Of a DNA stretch of 9,188 nucleotides, positions 1 through 6,159 are shown piece after piece (position 1 is the first letter of the stretch; every line of letters begins with the position of its first letter). Below the pieces are notes generated by a model. It saw only the letters and a list, made by a program, of their open reading frames with translations, did no database searches and was not told the DNA's origin. Source of the stretch: JAHHLP01 sp041609895 (GTDB lineage Bacteria > Bacteroidota > Rhodothermia > Rhodothermales > JABDKH01). The translations under genes and the position numbers were made by a program. The DNA lies in NCBI GenBank assembly GCA_041609895.1, contig JBFIPX010000132.1, positions 1 to 9,188 on the forward strand, in the 5' to 3' direction.

Positions 1-1047
1 GAAAAGAAGTGGGTCCACTACGGTCTCACATCTTCCGACGTGGTGGACACAGCGTGGGGAGTACGTCTCAAGAAAGCGAACGAAATGCTACTTCCTGGCA
101 TCGATCGTCTGCTGGAGGTGCTGCGGCGAAGGGCGAACGAACACCGTCACACCCTGATGATGGGTCGAACGCATGGGGTTCATGCAGAGCCGACAACGTT
201 CGGACTGAAACTCGCTCTTTACTACTCCGAGATGGAGCGAAACCGTCGCCGATTTCTCGCCGCGGCCGAGGAAGTTGAGGTGGGCAAACTGTCGGGCGCC
301 GTGGGCACGTTTGCTCACACACCGATCGAAGTCGAACGCATAACATGCGAACGGCTGGGTCTGAAACCGGCAAGCATCTCAACTCAAATAATACAGCGGG
401 ATCGTCACGCACATTACGTTGGCGTACTTGCTTTGATTGGAGCCACGCTCGAGAAGATGGCGGTCGAGGTTCGCGGTCTTCAGAAGAGCGAAGTACGCGA
501 GGTTGAGGAGGCGTTCGGCAAGGGGCAGAAGGGTTCCTCGGCGATGCCGCACAAGCGGAATCCCGTAGGCTCGGAGAACATCACGGGTTGTGCGAGATTG
601 CTGCGCGGAAATATGGTGTCAGCGTACGAGAATGTGGCATTATGGCACGAGCGAGACATTTCACACTCGTCGGTAGAACGGGTCATCCTGCCAGACGCAA
701 CTACCATCCTTGATTACGCCCTGGACCGTTTCGCGCGCATCCTCGAGAACCTCATCGTGTACCCGGATGCCATGCTTCAGAATATGGAGCGGACCTTCGG
801 ACTCTACAACAGTCAACGGCTTCTGCTGAAGCTCATCGATACGGGACTCAGCCGCGAGGCTGCTTACGACCTGGTGCAACCGCTTGCGATGCAAGCGTGG
901 TCAGAGAAGCGTTCGTTTCGCGAGATTGTAGAGGAGAGCGAAGTCGTCAGCGGCCGGGTCGGCTCGGACGCAATGGAAGATGCGTTCGACCCGCGGTATC
1001 ACCTCAGAAACGTAGACCGAATTTTCGAGAGGGTGGGGCTGGACTGA
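1..1047 (+). CDS. purB: Adenylosuccinate lyase, 5'-truncated by window edge
   Basis: Cytosolic enzyme of purine synthesis. It removes fumarate from SAICAR to give AICAR and from adenylosuccinate to give AMP. Frame 1 is open from base 1 to the TGA at 1045-1047, so 348 residues are visible. Compared from memory with the roughly 430-residue Bacillus-type PurB, about 80-85 N-terminal residues lie outside the window. Three family blocks are visible, numbered within the fragment: VHYGLTSSDVVDTA at 5-18; MMGRTHGVHAEPTTFG around 53-68, with a conserved active-site His; and the fumarase/aspartase-superfamily signature GSSAMPHKRNP at 178-188, on the mobile catalytic loop that carries the catalytic Ser. 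The C-terminus (NVDRIFERVGLD) ends where the family normally ends, so the 3' end is intact. A GTG at 40 could look like a start, but conserved sequence continues upstream of it. Argininosuccinate lyase and fumarase share the superfamily fold, but the blocks match PurB. Confidence 0.97.
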   Translation, partial: EKKWVHYGLTSSDVVDTAWGVRLKKANEMLLPGIDRLLEVLRRRANEHRHTLMMGRTHGVHAEPTTFGLKLALYYSEMERNRRRFLAAAEEVEVGKLSGAVGTFAHTPIEVERITCERLGLKPASISTQIIQRDRHAHYVGVLALIGATLEKMAVEVRGLQKSEVREVEEAFGKGQKGSSAMPHKRNPVGSENITGCARLLRGNMVSAYENVALWHERDISHSSVERVILPDATTILDYALDRFARILENLIVYPDAMLQNMERTFGLYNSQRLLLKLIDTGLSREAAYDLVQPLAMQAWSEKRSFREIVEESEVVSGRVGSDAMEDAFDPRYHLRNVDRIFERVGLD

Positions 1048-1048
1048 G

Positions 1049-1078
1049 AACCACCGCGTGGGGGTTTCCCTTATTGTT
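1049..1078 (+). terminator. Weak candidate terminator after purB
   Basis: Immediately after the purB stop, bases 1049-1055 (AACCACC) can pair with 1060-1066 (GGGGGTT). This gives six pairs with one internal A-G mismatch and a GCGT loop. A T-rich but interrupted tail follows (TTTCCCTTATTGTT). The position is right for ending the purB transcript, but the stem is short and imperfect, so this is only a candidate. Confidence 0.3.
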
Positions 1079-1105
1079 AAATGAGTGCGTCGACTCTTAG
1101 ATTTA
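1073..1105 (+). promoter_or_regulatory. Possible Bacteroidota-type promoter for the TonB receptor
   Basis: ATTG at 1073-1076 is followed after 21 bases by TAGATTTA at 1098-1105. This resembles the Bacteroidota primary-sigma pattern TTTG / 19-21 bases / TAnnTTTG, with only the last base of the -7 box off. Transcription would begin about 1112 and leave a leader of roughly 130 bases before the receptor ATG. The 192-base gap and the likely separate function of the receptor argue that some promoter lies here. The exact site is a motif guess. The rest of the gap shows only a short GGCC...GGCC dyad (1134-1147) and no gene. Confidence 0.33.
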
Positions 1106-1239
1106 GTCTTTCTCGGTCATTTCAGCGTTTTTTGGCCTGAATGGGCCCTGCCGTGTTTCAGCGAACAGGCTTTTAGTGGGGTAGACTGTCCACGGACGCG
1201 CTTCGGTTAGTTCTTGCAAACAGACTTGAAGGCAGAAGA

Positions 1240-4137
1240 ATGAAATTTGCGACGATCATTGCATTCGCTCTTACATTCGCCACCCTTCTCGACGTTGAAA
1301 CCGCGTTCGCTCAGCGTGGCGGTGTCTCGGGGACGGTAACGGACGCATCGGATGGCGAACCGCTTCCTGCCAACGTCACGATCGCAGGCACCATGACAGG
1401 AACGCAGGCAGATCCGATTACCGGAGCATATACGATATCGGGCCTGGAAGCCGGTACGTATTCGGTCGAGTTCAGTTTGCTCGGATATGTGACGCAGGCC
1501 GTGCCTGTCTCGGTCGCAGCCGGCCAGACTGCGACCCTGGACGTACAGCTGTCCGGAACAGTTCTCGATGTCGGCGGCGAGGTTACGGTCGTGGGTAACA
1601 AAGTCGTCAAGCGCGAAGACTTCCCAATGCCGATGGAGACTGTCGGAGTGGAAGAAATACTCACAGACATATCGACCAACTCCTCCGGCATCCTGCGCAA
1701 GAAAGCCGGAGTCGACATGCAGTGTACCGGAGTCGATCGCTGCGAGACCGTCTTGCGCGGCTTCAATAACGCGTTCTCAGGCGCCACGTACGTGCTGACA
1801 GACTATCGCCAGGCGGCGGTAGCGTCACTGGGCGTGAACATCCTTAGCATCGCTCCCGCCCTCACGCTTGATCTCGACCGCATTGAAGTCGTTCGTGGAC
1901 CGGCATCAGCCCTCTACGGCGCTGGAGTTGATGCGGGCGTCATTCATTTCTTTTCCAAGGATCCGTTCACACATCCCGGTACGAGCATCGCTGTTAGCGG
2001 AGGTGAACAGTCTTACTTCTCCCTGGAGGCACGACACGCCAACAAGGTCTCAGACCGGTTTGCCTACAAGATAACGGGAATATACGGGCAGGCGGACGAT
2101 TGGGAGCTGGATCTCTCCGACCCGGCCGATTCGATTTTTGCAGCTCAGGACTGCGCCGGCGCCGATGATCCCGCTGCATGTTTTGCCGCCGGAGGTGCAA
2201 GGAATCCCGACTATGACAAACTCAACGTAAATGGTACCGCGCAGGTGAAGACCGGCGATAACTCGGAGCTTGTCCTGACCGGCGGCCTCTCGCAACTGAA
2301 CGCGACCGTGCTCTCGGGCATCGGCACCTTACAGGCGGTCGACTATCAGTACACATATGGTCAGGTTCGTTTCCAGACAAGGAAGAACAATCAGGGCTTC
2401 TTCGCCCAGGCCTATGTCAACAGGAATGACGCCGGCGACTCTTTCGTTTACGCAGGGCCCACTGTTGTTGATAAGAGCATACTCTTTAATGTCCAGCTAC
2501 AGTACGACCGAACGTTCGGCAGACACTCCCTCGTTGGAGGCGTCGACGTAGAACTGACCCGGCCGGACACGGAGGGTAAGATCAACGGCGAAAACGAGAG
2601 CCGCGACAACACCGACGAGTACGGTGCATACATGCAGGGGCAGTACGAGGTTAGCAAGCGTTTGGCTTTGACCGGCGCACTTCGCGGTGACTACGATTCG
2701 GTAACGGAAGAATTTCGAGTGTCTCCGCGCGTGGCGACGACGCTTCATGTTGGACCGAGAAATCGTGAAGGGACGCATACGATCCGTGGCTCATTCAACA
2801 TCGCGTTCTCGTCTCCCGGCACGAACTCGAACTTTCTAGATATCGAGGCAGGCGTCGCTCCCGGCACGACCATTCCCATCAGGGCGCAAGGTTCGGCGTT
2901 TGGACACGAGTGGACGCGAAACGCCCAGTTCGGGACCTTTGCCCCTACGGACCTTGTCGCCTCGAGTCTACTTCCGTCATCGCTGGGAGAGCAAAGGCCG
3001 CAGGGCGTCTTTCTTGAGGAGATGTGGGGCCTTATCTACGCAGGAGGTATTGCCCCCATACCTCCCGAGGTACTGGCGGTCCAGCTGAATACGGCGTTGG
3101 GACTACCTCCGGGAACGATCACTGCGCAGACCGCAGGGTTCCTACAGGATCAGCTCAGCCCCGCGAACACTACCGTTGACGGTTTCGTCGGCGGCATCCT
3201 GGGGATTCCGAACGCGACCACGGGTGAGATCGAATTCGTAACCGATCTGGTCGATATCGCGCCTTTGAAGAAGACGACGACCACGACTGTTGAACTTGGT
3301 TACACCGGAGTCTTCGAAAATGTGGGCAAGGGGCTCGTCATTAACATCGACGGGTACTACGCCAACAAGAAGGACTTCGTGGGTCCATTGTTGATGGAGA
3401 CGCCATTTGTCATCGTGCCGGGACTCGCGGATGGACTTGAGACCTCACTTTCAGACGGCATTTCGAACAATCCGGCTCTTGCAGGAGGACTTGCACAACT
3501 CGGAGTGTCCCCGGAGACGGCAGCCGCGCTTGTAGTCGGGCTCGTTTCCGGCTCACTGCCGGCCGCGGTTGGGATCGTGGAGCCGAGCGACAATGCTGCA
3601 ACCCCCGGCAGGAGCCCCGAGCTGCTGCTCTCCTATCGCAACTTTGGAAAAATCAGTTATAGCGGGGTCGATGTCGCATTCGAGTTGCAGGCTTCAAATA
3701 CTCTCTCGCTGTTTGGCAACGCCTCGTTCGTGTCCGATGATTTCTTTGACAGTGAGGAACTGGACGAGGAGGGTACTGACCTGAGCGTCGCGCTCAACGC
3801 CCCGAAGGTCAAAGGAAGACTCGGCGGTCAGTTTACCTCGCCATCCGGATTCTATTTCAACGTGGCTGGTCGTTATACAGACGAGTTCGCCATCCAGTCG
3901 GGACCCTACGTCGGCGTTACCTGTCGGCTGAATCTCCCAGGCAACCAGGAGGACGACTGCCTCGATTCCTACTTCCTGCTCGACGTCGGTGCGGGCTTTG
4001 TGTTCAAGAATCAGCTGGACGGCCTTCGATTCGGCATAACGGTCAACAACGTACTCGACAACGAGCACAAGCAGTTCATCGGTGCTCCGACGATAGGACG
4101 AATGGCGATCGCACGACTGACCTATACGATCAAGTAG
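1240..4137 (+). CDS. TonB-dependent outer-membrane receptor with carboxypeptidase-regulatory-like N-domain
   Basis: 965-residue outer-membrane transporter for an unknown ligand, powered from the inner membrane by TonB-ExbBD (not in this window). Residues 1-24 form a Sec signal peptide: a charged start, a hydrophobic core, and likely cleavage at AFA/QRG. Residues about 28-106 form a beta-sandwich domain of the CarboxypepD_reg-like type (GVSGTVTDASDGEPLPANV, then a G-x-Y-x-I-x-G-L-x-x-G-x-Y pattern). EVTVVG at 114-119 may be the TonB box. The plug runs from about 125 to 243 and includes LDRIEVVRGPASALYG at 212-227. The remainder is a beta-barrel with long loops, ending ARLTYTIK. That end lacks the usual terminal aromatic residue; Tyr is third from the end before the final Lys. 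The start is supported by AAGG at 1229-1232, seven bases before the ATG, and by the signal peptide. There is no SusD-like lipoprotein next to it, so it does not look like a SusC/SusD pair. It appears monocistronic. Confidence 0.93.
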   Translation: MKFATIIAFALTFATLLDVETAFAQRGGVSGTVTDASDGEPLPANVTIAGTMTGTQADPITGAYTISGLEAGTYSVEFSLLGYVTQAVPVSVAAGQTATLDVQLSGTVLDVGGEVTVVGNKVVKREDFPMPMETVGVEEILTDISTNSSGILRKKAGVDMQCTGVDRCETVLRGFNNAFSGATYVLTDYRQAAVASLGVNILSIAPALTLDLDRIEVVRGPASALYGAGVDAGVIHFFSKDPFTHPGTSIAVSGGEQSYFSLEARHANKVSDRFAYKITGIYGQADDWELDLSDPADSIFAAQDCAGADDPAACFAAGGARNPDYDKLNVNGTAQVKTGDNSELVLTGGLSQLNATVLSGIGTLQAVDYQYTYGQVRFQTRKNNQGFFAQAYVNRNDAGDSFVYAGPTVVDKSILFNVQLQYDRTFGRHSLVGGVDVELTRPDTEGKINGENESRDNTDEYGAYMQGQYEVSKRLALTGALRGDYDSVTEEFRVSPRVATTLHVGPRNREGTHTIRGSFNIAFSSPGTNSNFLDIEAGVAPGTTIPIRAQGSAFGHEWTRNAQFGTFAPTDLVASSLLPSSLGEQRPQGVFLEEMWGLIYAGGIAPIPPEVLAVQLNTALGLPPGTITAQTAGFLQDQLSPANTTVDGFVGGILGIPNATTGEIEFVTDLVDIAPLKKTTTTTVELGYTGVFENVGKGLVINIDGYYANKKDFVGPLLMETPFVIVPGLADGLETSLSDGISNNPALAGGLAQLGVSPETAAALVVGLVSGSLPAAVGIVEPSDNAATPGRSPELLLSYRNFGKISYSGVDVAFELQASNTLSLFGNASFVSDDFFDSEELDEEGTDLSVALNAPKVKGRLGGQFTSPSGFYFNVAGRYTDEFAIQSGPYVGVTCRLNLPGNQEDDCLDSYFLLDVGAGFVFKNQLDGLRFGITVNNVLDNEHKQFIGAPTIGRMAIARLTYTIK

Positions 4138-4194
4138 GCCTCTTGGGAGGTAGATGTAGCGAATCGTTCATTAGTGGCAAACAAGGACGGAGGG

Positions 4195-4232
4195 GCCCCT
4201 GCGGATTCATCTGCGGGGGCTTTCTCTTTTTT
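4195..4232 (+). terminator. Strong intrinsic terminator after the receptor gene
   Basis: Bases 4195-4205 pair with 4210-4220 as an 11-bp stem (two G-T wobbles, at 4200/4215 and 4203/4212) closed by a TTCA loop. A T-rich tail (TTTCTCTTTTTT) follows at 4221-4232. This is a textbook rho-independent terminator, 57 bases past the receptor stop. It should separate receptor transcription from the nuo operon. Confidence 0.9.
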
Positions 4233-4260
4233 GCAAACTGTATTCCGCTGCATTCAATAT

Positions 4261-4279
4261 TCAACGCAGGTCGCGTTGA
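4261..4279. repeat. Perfect 7-bp inverted repeat overlapping the putative nuo -35
   Basis: TCAACGC (4261-4267) and GCGTTGA (4273-4279) are perfect reverse complements around the 5-base spacer AGGTC. The right arm overlaps the TTGATT of the candidate nuo promoter. No T-run follows, so it is not a terminator. Its position suits an operator for a dimeric regulator, but no regulator family can be named from the sequence. Confidence 0.4.
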
Positions 4280-4304
4280 TTGCGAAACGATGATTGGGTA
4301 GCTT
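4276..4304 (+). promoter_or_regulatory. Candidate nuo operon promoter
   Basis: TTGATT (4276-4281) and TAGCTT (4299-4304) are separated by 17 bases, fitting a weak sigma-70-like promoter. The same bases also read as GTTG, 20 bases, TAGCTTCT, which fits the Bacteroidota layout less fully than the upstream receptor promoter does. Transcription would start around 4311, giving a leader of about 95 bases before nuoA. Support comes from its place between a strong terminator and the first nuo gene. The boxes themselves are weak. Confidence 0.37.
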
Positions 4305-4404
4305 CTCTGCATGCATTCGTCTGTTCACGAGCGTTCTGTTCTACCCATCTCTTACCGACCGGACTTCTTGACCTCGCGCGCAGGTAGTCCCCGACGGAAT
4401 TCAG

Positions 4405-4809
4405 ATGTTATCTGACTTTATACCCCTCTTTCTTTCAATGGTCATGGCCGGTGGTCTGGCGCTCACGCTGCTCAAGGCGGCCGAGATTTTCGGCCCGAAG
4501 CGCCCCAACGTCACCAAGCGGTCGGCGTACGAGAGCGGAATGGACCCGATCGGCACGGCGCGGGAACGCTACTCCATCAAGTTCTACCTCGTCGCCATGA
4601 TCTTCATCGTGTTCGACGTGGAAGTGGTATTCCTATATCCCTGGGCCGTAAGCTTTCGCGACTTCATCGCGGCGGGGGAAGCCGTCGGCGTTTTGGCCGT
4701 CGTATTTCTGTTTATCATCATTCTCGGCATCGGACTGCTCTACGACATCAAGAAGGGTGGGCTTGATTTCGAGGATCTACGGCACCAACGCGAGTTTCAT
4801 GTTGGGTGA
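4405..4809 (+). CDS. nuoA: NADH-quinone oxidoreductase subunit A
   Basis: Small inner-membrane subunit of respiratory complex I, placed at the junction of the peripheral and proton-pumping arms near the quinone channel. The 134 residues fit the family (about 115-150). Three membrane helices are visible at roughly 5-28, 60-82 and 93-113. The family signature lies between and within helices 1 and 2: YESGMDPIGTAR at 42-53, then YSIKFYLVAMIFIVFDVEVV at 56-75, with the conserved acidic pair D71 and E73 that corresponds to the D/E pair studied in E. coli NuoA. YPWA follows at 78-81. It is the first gene of the operon. The start has no strong Shine-Dalgarno sequence (GACGG is the nearest purine-rich stretch), but helix 1 begins directly after this Met. 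A long spacer separates it from nuoB. Confidence 0.96.
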   Translation: MLSDFIPLFLSMVMAGGLALTLLKAAEIFGPKRPNVTKRSAYESGMDPIGTARERYSIKFYLVAMIFIVFDVEVVFLYPWAVSFRDFIAAGEAVGVLAVVFLFIIILGIGLLYDIKKGGLDFEDLRHQREFHVG

Positions 4810-4838
4810 TGTGCACCGTCCGCGAAGAAACCGTTCAA

Positions 4839-4904
4839 ATGACCACGCCCGCCCTATTGAGCGAAACCGGCGCTTGCCTCTCCTGTTCTGTTTGTGCCGG
4901 TTGA
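4839..4904 (+). CDS. Possible 21-codon Cys-rich leader reading frame
   Basis: An ATG-started frame of 21 codons sits wholly inside the nuoA-nuoB spacer, 29 bases after the nuoA stop and 35 before the nuoB start. Its C-terminal part reads CLSCSVC, with Cys codons at 4875 (TGC), 4884 (TGT) and 4893 (TGT). All three fall in, or at the edge of, the loop of the overlapping stem-loop. There is no clear ribosome binding site, and a frame this short can easily arise by chance. I list it because Cys codons concentrated in a structured leader before an Fe-S subunit gene would suit a translational leader peptide. That role is inference. Confidence 0.15.
   Translation: MTTPALLSETGACLSCSVCAG
4865..4902 (+). 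other. Stem-loop in the nuoA-nuoB spacer
   Basis: Bases 4865-4873 (AACCGGCGC) pair with 4894-4902 (GTGCCGGTT): nine pairs with one G-T wobble, enclosing a 20-base pyrimidine-rich loop (4874-4893). The sequence after it (GAGGATTCGATAAG) is not T-rich, so it is not an intrinsic terminator. The loop carries TCTCCT (4879-4884), complementary to AGGAGA at 4951-4956 just inside nuoB. Its TCCT can also pair with AGGA at 4921-4924 in the ribosome-binding region. It could be a processing, stability or translation-control element. Confidence 0.45.
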
Positions 4905-4918
4905 GGATTCGATAAGAC

Positions 4919-4924
4919 GGAGGA
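4919..4924 (+). promoter_or_regulatory. nuoB: Candidate nuoB ribosome binding site with long spacing
   Basis: GGAGGA lies 15 bases before the nuoB ATG, longer than the usual 5-10. No other in-frame start exists between the upstream in-frame TAA (4913-4915) and 4940, so the start is fixed even though the spacing is unusual. Confidence 0.35.
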
Positions 4925-4939
4925 TCAGATACCATCGAT

Positions 4940-5467
4940 ATGGAAGGATTAGGAGAAGGGTTTCTGACAACTCGGGTCGACGCCGTCATCAACTGGGCTC
5001 GGTCGAACTCGCTGATGCCGATGCCCATGGGGTTGGCCTGCTGTGCGATCGAAATGATGGCATTTGCGGCGCCGAAGTATGACGTGGCTCGGTTCGGGAG
5101 TGAAGCTATGCGCTTCTCGCCGCGCCAGGCAGACCTGATGATTGTGGCCGGCTGGTGCTCGTACAAGATGGCCCACGCCATTCGTCGCATTTGGGATCAG
5201 ATGGCCGACCCCAAGTGGTGCATTGCGATGGGTGCGTGTGCATCCACCGGCGGAATGCATCGCTGCTACGGCGTCGTTCAAGGAATAGACAATTTTTTAC
5301 CCGTCGATGTCTACATCCCCGGCTGCCCCCCAAGACCGGAAGCTGTCGTGCACGCACTGATGGACATTCAGGAAAAGATCCGCAATGACTACTCCATCGT
5401 GCAGGACTATCAGTCGGGTAAAGTCAATCAGACGGGCGCGCTGAACCCAGTCGCAAGTCACAGTTGA
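4940..5467 (+). CDS. nuoB: NADH-quinone oxidoreductase subunit B (N2 cluster)
   Basis: Peripheral complex I subunit that binds the terminal 4Fe-4S cluster N2, the electron donor to quinone. It has 175 residues. The four N2 ligands are in place: the adjacent pair C34-C35 (GLACCAIEMM), C100 (MGACASTGG) and C129 (PGCPPRP). The spacings of 65 and 29 residues match E. coli NuoB. Three further cysteines (C73 in WCSYKM, C94 in PKWC, C109 in HRCYG) are not N2 ligands in known structures. The stretch GIDNFLPVDVYIPGCPP at 115-131 is the 20-kDa subunit signature, with Asn where a Lys, Arg, Ser or Thr is usual as I recall the pattern. In-frame TAA at 4913 rules out a longer N-terminus. nuoC begins ten bases after the stop. 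Confidence 0.97.
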   Translation: MEGLGEGFLTTRVDAVINWARSNSLMPMPMGLACCAIEMMAFAAPKYDVARFGSEAMRFSPRQADLMIVAGWCSYKMAHAIRRIWDQMADPKWCIAMGACASTGGMHRCYGVVQGIDNFLPVDVYIPGCPPRPEAVVHALMDIQEKIRNDYSIVQDYQSGKVNQTGALNPVASHS

Positions 5468-5477
5468 TCTTCGAAGC

Positions 5478-6140
5478 ATGCCGAAGCATTCGACTCTGAG
5501 TTTTCAATTTACCCCCGTCGATCCTCCCAAGGAGGGCGCCGACAACCCGCACGCCAAAGAAACCACGTTCGTTCCGGATGACCTGGAGGCGCTGACGACC
5601 GAATTCGGAGATGACGTACTCCATTCGACACTCTATGCCAACGAGCATACGGTGTGGGTGAGCAAGGATCGCATCGTCGACGTGTGCAACTACCTGAAGA
5701 ACGAACGAGGCTTCAACTACCTCGTCGATGTCGGTGGCATCGACCGTTTCACAGAGGACGATCGGTTCGAGGTCTTCTACAACCTGGTTTCAATCGAGCG
5801 CGGTAAGCGCATTCGGGTCAAGGTGCGCGTCGACGAGGAAGACCCGGTAGTGCCATCGGTGACCGAAGTCTTTAGGGCCGCCGACTGGAATGAGCGGGAG
5901 TGCTGGGATATGGTCGGGATCAGGTTCGATGGCCACCCGGACCTCCGCCGCATGTACATGCCCGAGGATTTTGAGCACCATCCCGTTCGCAAGGAGTTTC
6001 CGCTTCTGGGGATCCCCGGATCGCTGCCCTTGCCGCCGCAGGAGCCGGGCGGTGATTTGACGATGGATCCGTTTGCCGCCGCACACGGATCAAGGCCCAT
6101 CAAGAGCTACGAAGAGGAGAAGACCGAAACGGAAGAGTGA
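5478..6140 (+). CDS. nuoC: NADH-quinone oxidoreductase subunit C (30-kDa type)
   Basis: Peripheral complex I subunit that packs against NuoD and NuoB in the quinone-reducing module and carries no cofactor. It has 220 residues. The 30-kDa signature runs from about 139 to 176: ERECWDMVGIRFDGHPDLRR followed by MYMPEDFEHHPVRKEFPL. A folded domain (about 35-135) precedes it, with FNYLVDVGGIDR at 79-90. The first 30 or so residues and the Pro/Gly-rich then acidic tail (about 183-220, ending in EEEKTETEE) extend beyond the conserved core and look disordered. The start is the ATG ten bases after the nuoB stop. It is a separate gene, unlike the fused nuoCD of enterobacteria. Confidence 0.96.
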   Translation: MPKHSTLSFQFTPVDPPKEGADNPHAKETTFVPDDLEALTTEFGDDVLHSTLYANEHTVWVSKDRIVDVCNYLKNERGFNYLVDVGGIDRFTEDDRFEVFYNLVSIERGKRIRVKVRVDEEDPVVPSVTEVFRAADWNERECWDMVGIRFDGHPDLRRMYMPEDFEHHPVRKEFPLLGIPGSLPLPPQEPGGDLTMDPFAAAHGSRPIKSYEEEKTETEE

Positions 6141-6159
6141 TCCGGCCGATCAAAAGATT

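Noticed and set aside
40..42. GTG at 40 as the purB start
   Set aside because: The conserved PurB block VHYGLTSSD lies upstream in the same frame and the frame is open to base 1, so the gene begins outside the window.
1128..1147. T6 run followed by a GGCC...GGCC hairpin upstream of the receptor
   Set aside because: The T-run precedes the stem instead of following it, the stem is only 4 bp, and on the minus strand the tail would be A-rich. It is not a terminator in either direction.
1311..1787. 158-residue minus-strand frame inside the TonB receptor gene
   Set aside because: Its Ser/Thr/Pro-rich composition is typical of an antisense shadow. It lies opposite the clear regulatory-like and plug domains of the receptor.
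1240..4137. Assigning the receptor as SusC/RagA
   Set aside because: There is no SusD partner next to it and no SusC-specific signature that I can recognise. The N-terminal regulatory-like domain alone is shared by many TonB-dependent receptors.
6073..6159. In-frame upstream extension of nuoD starting at ATG 6073
   Set aside because: It would overlap the conserved nuoC reading frame by 68 bases and adds a basic low-complexity stretch unlike NuoD. The ATG at 6160 gives normal operon spacing.
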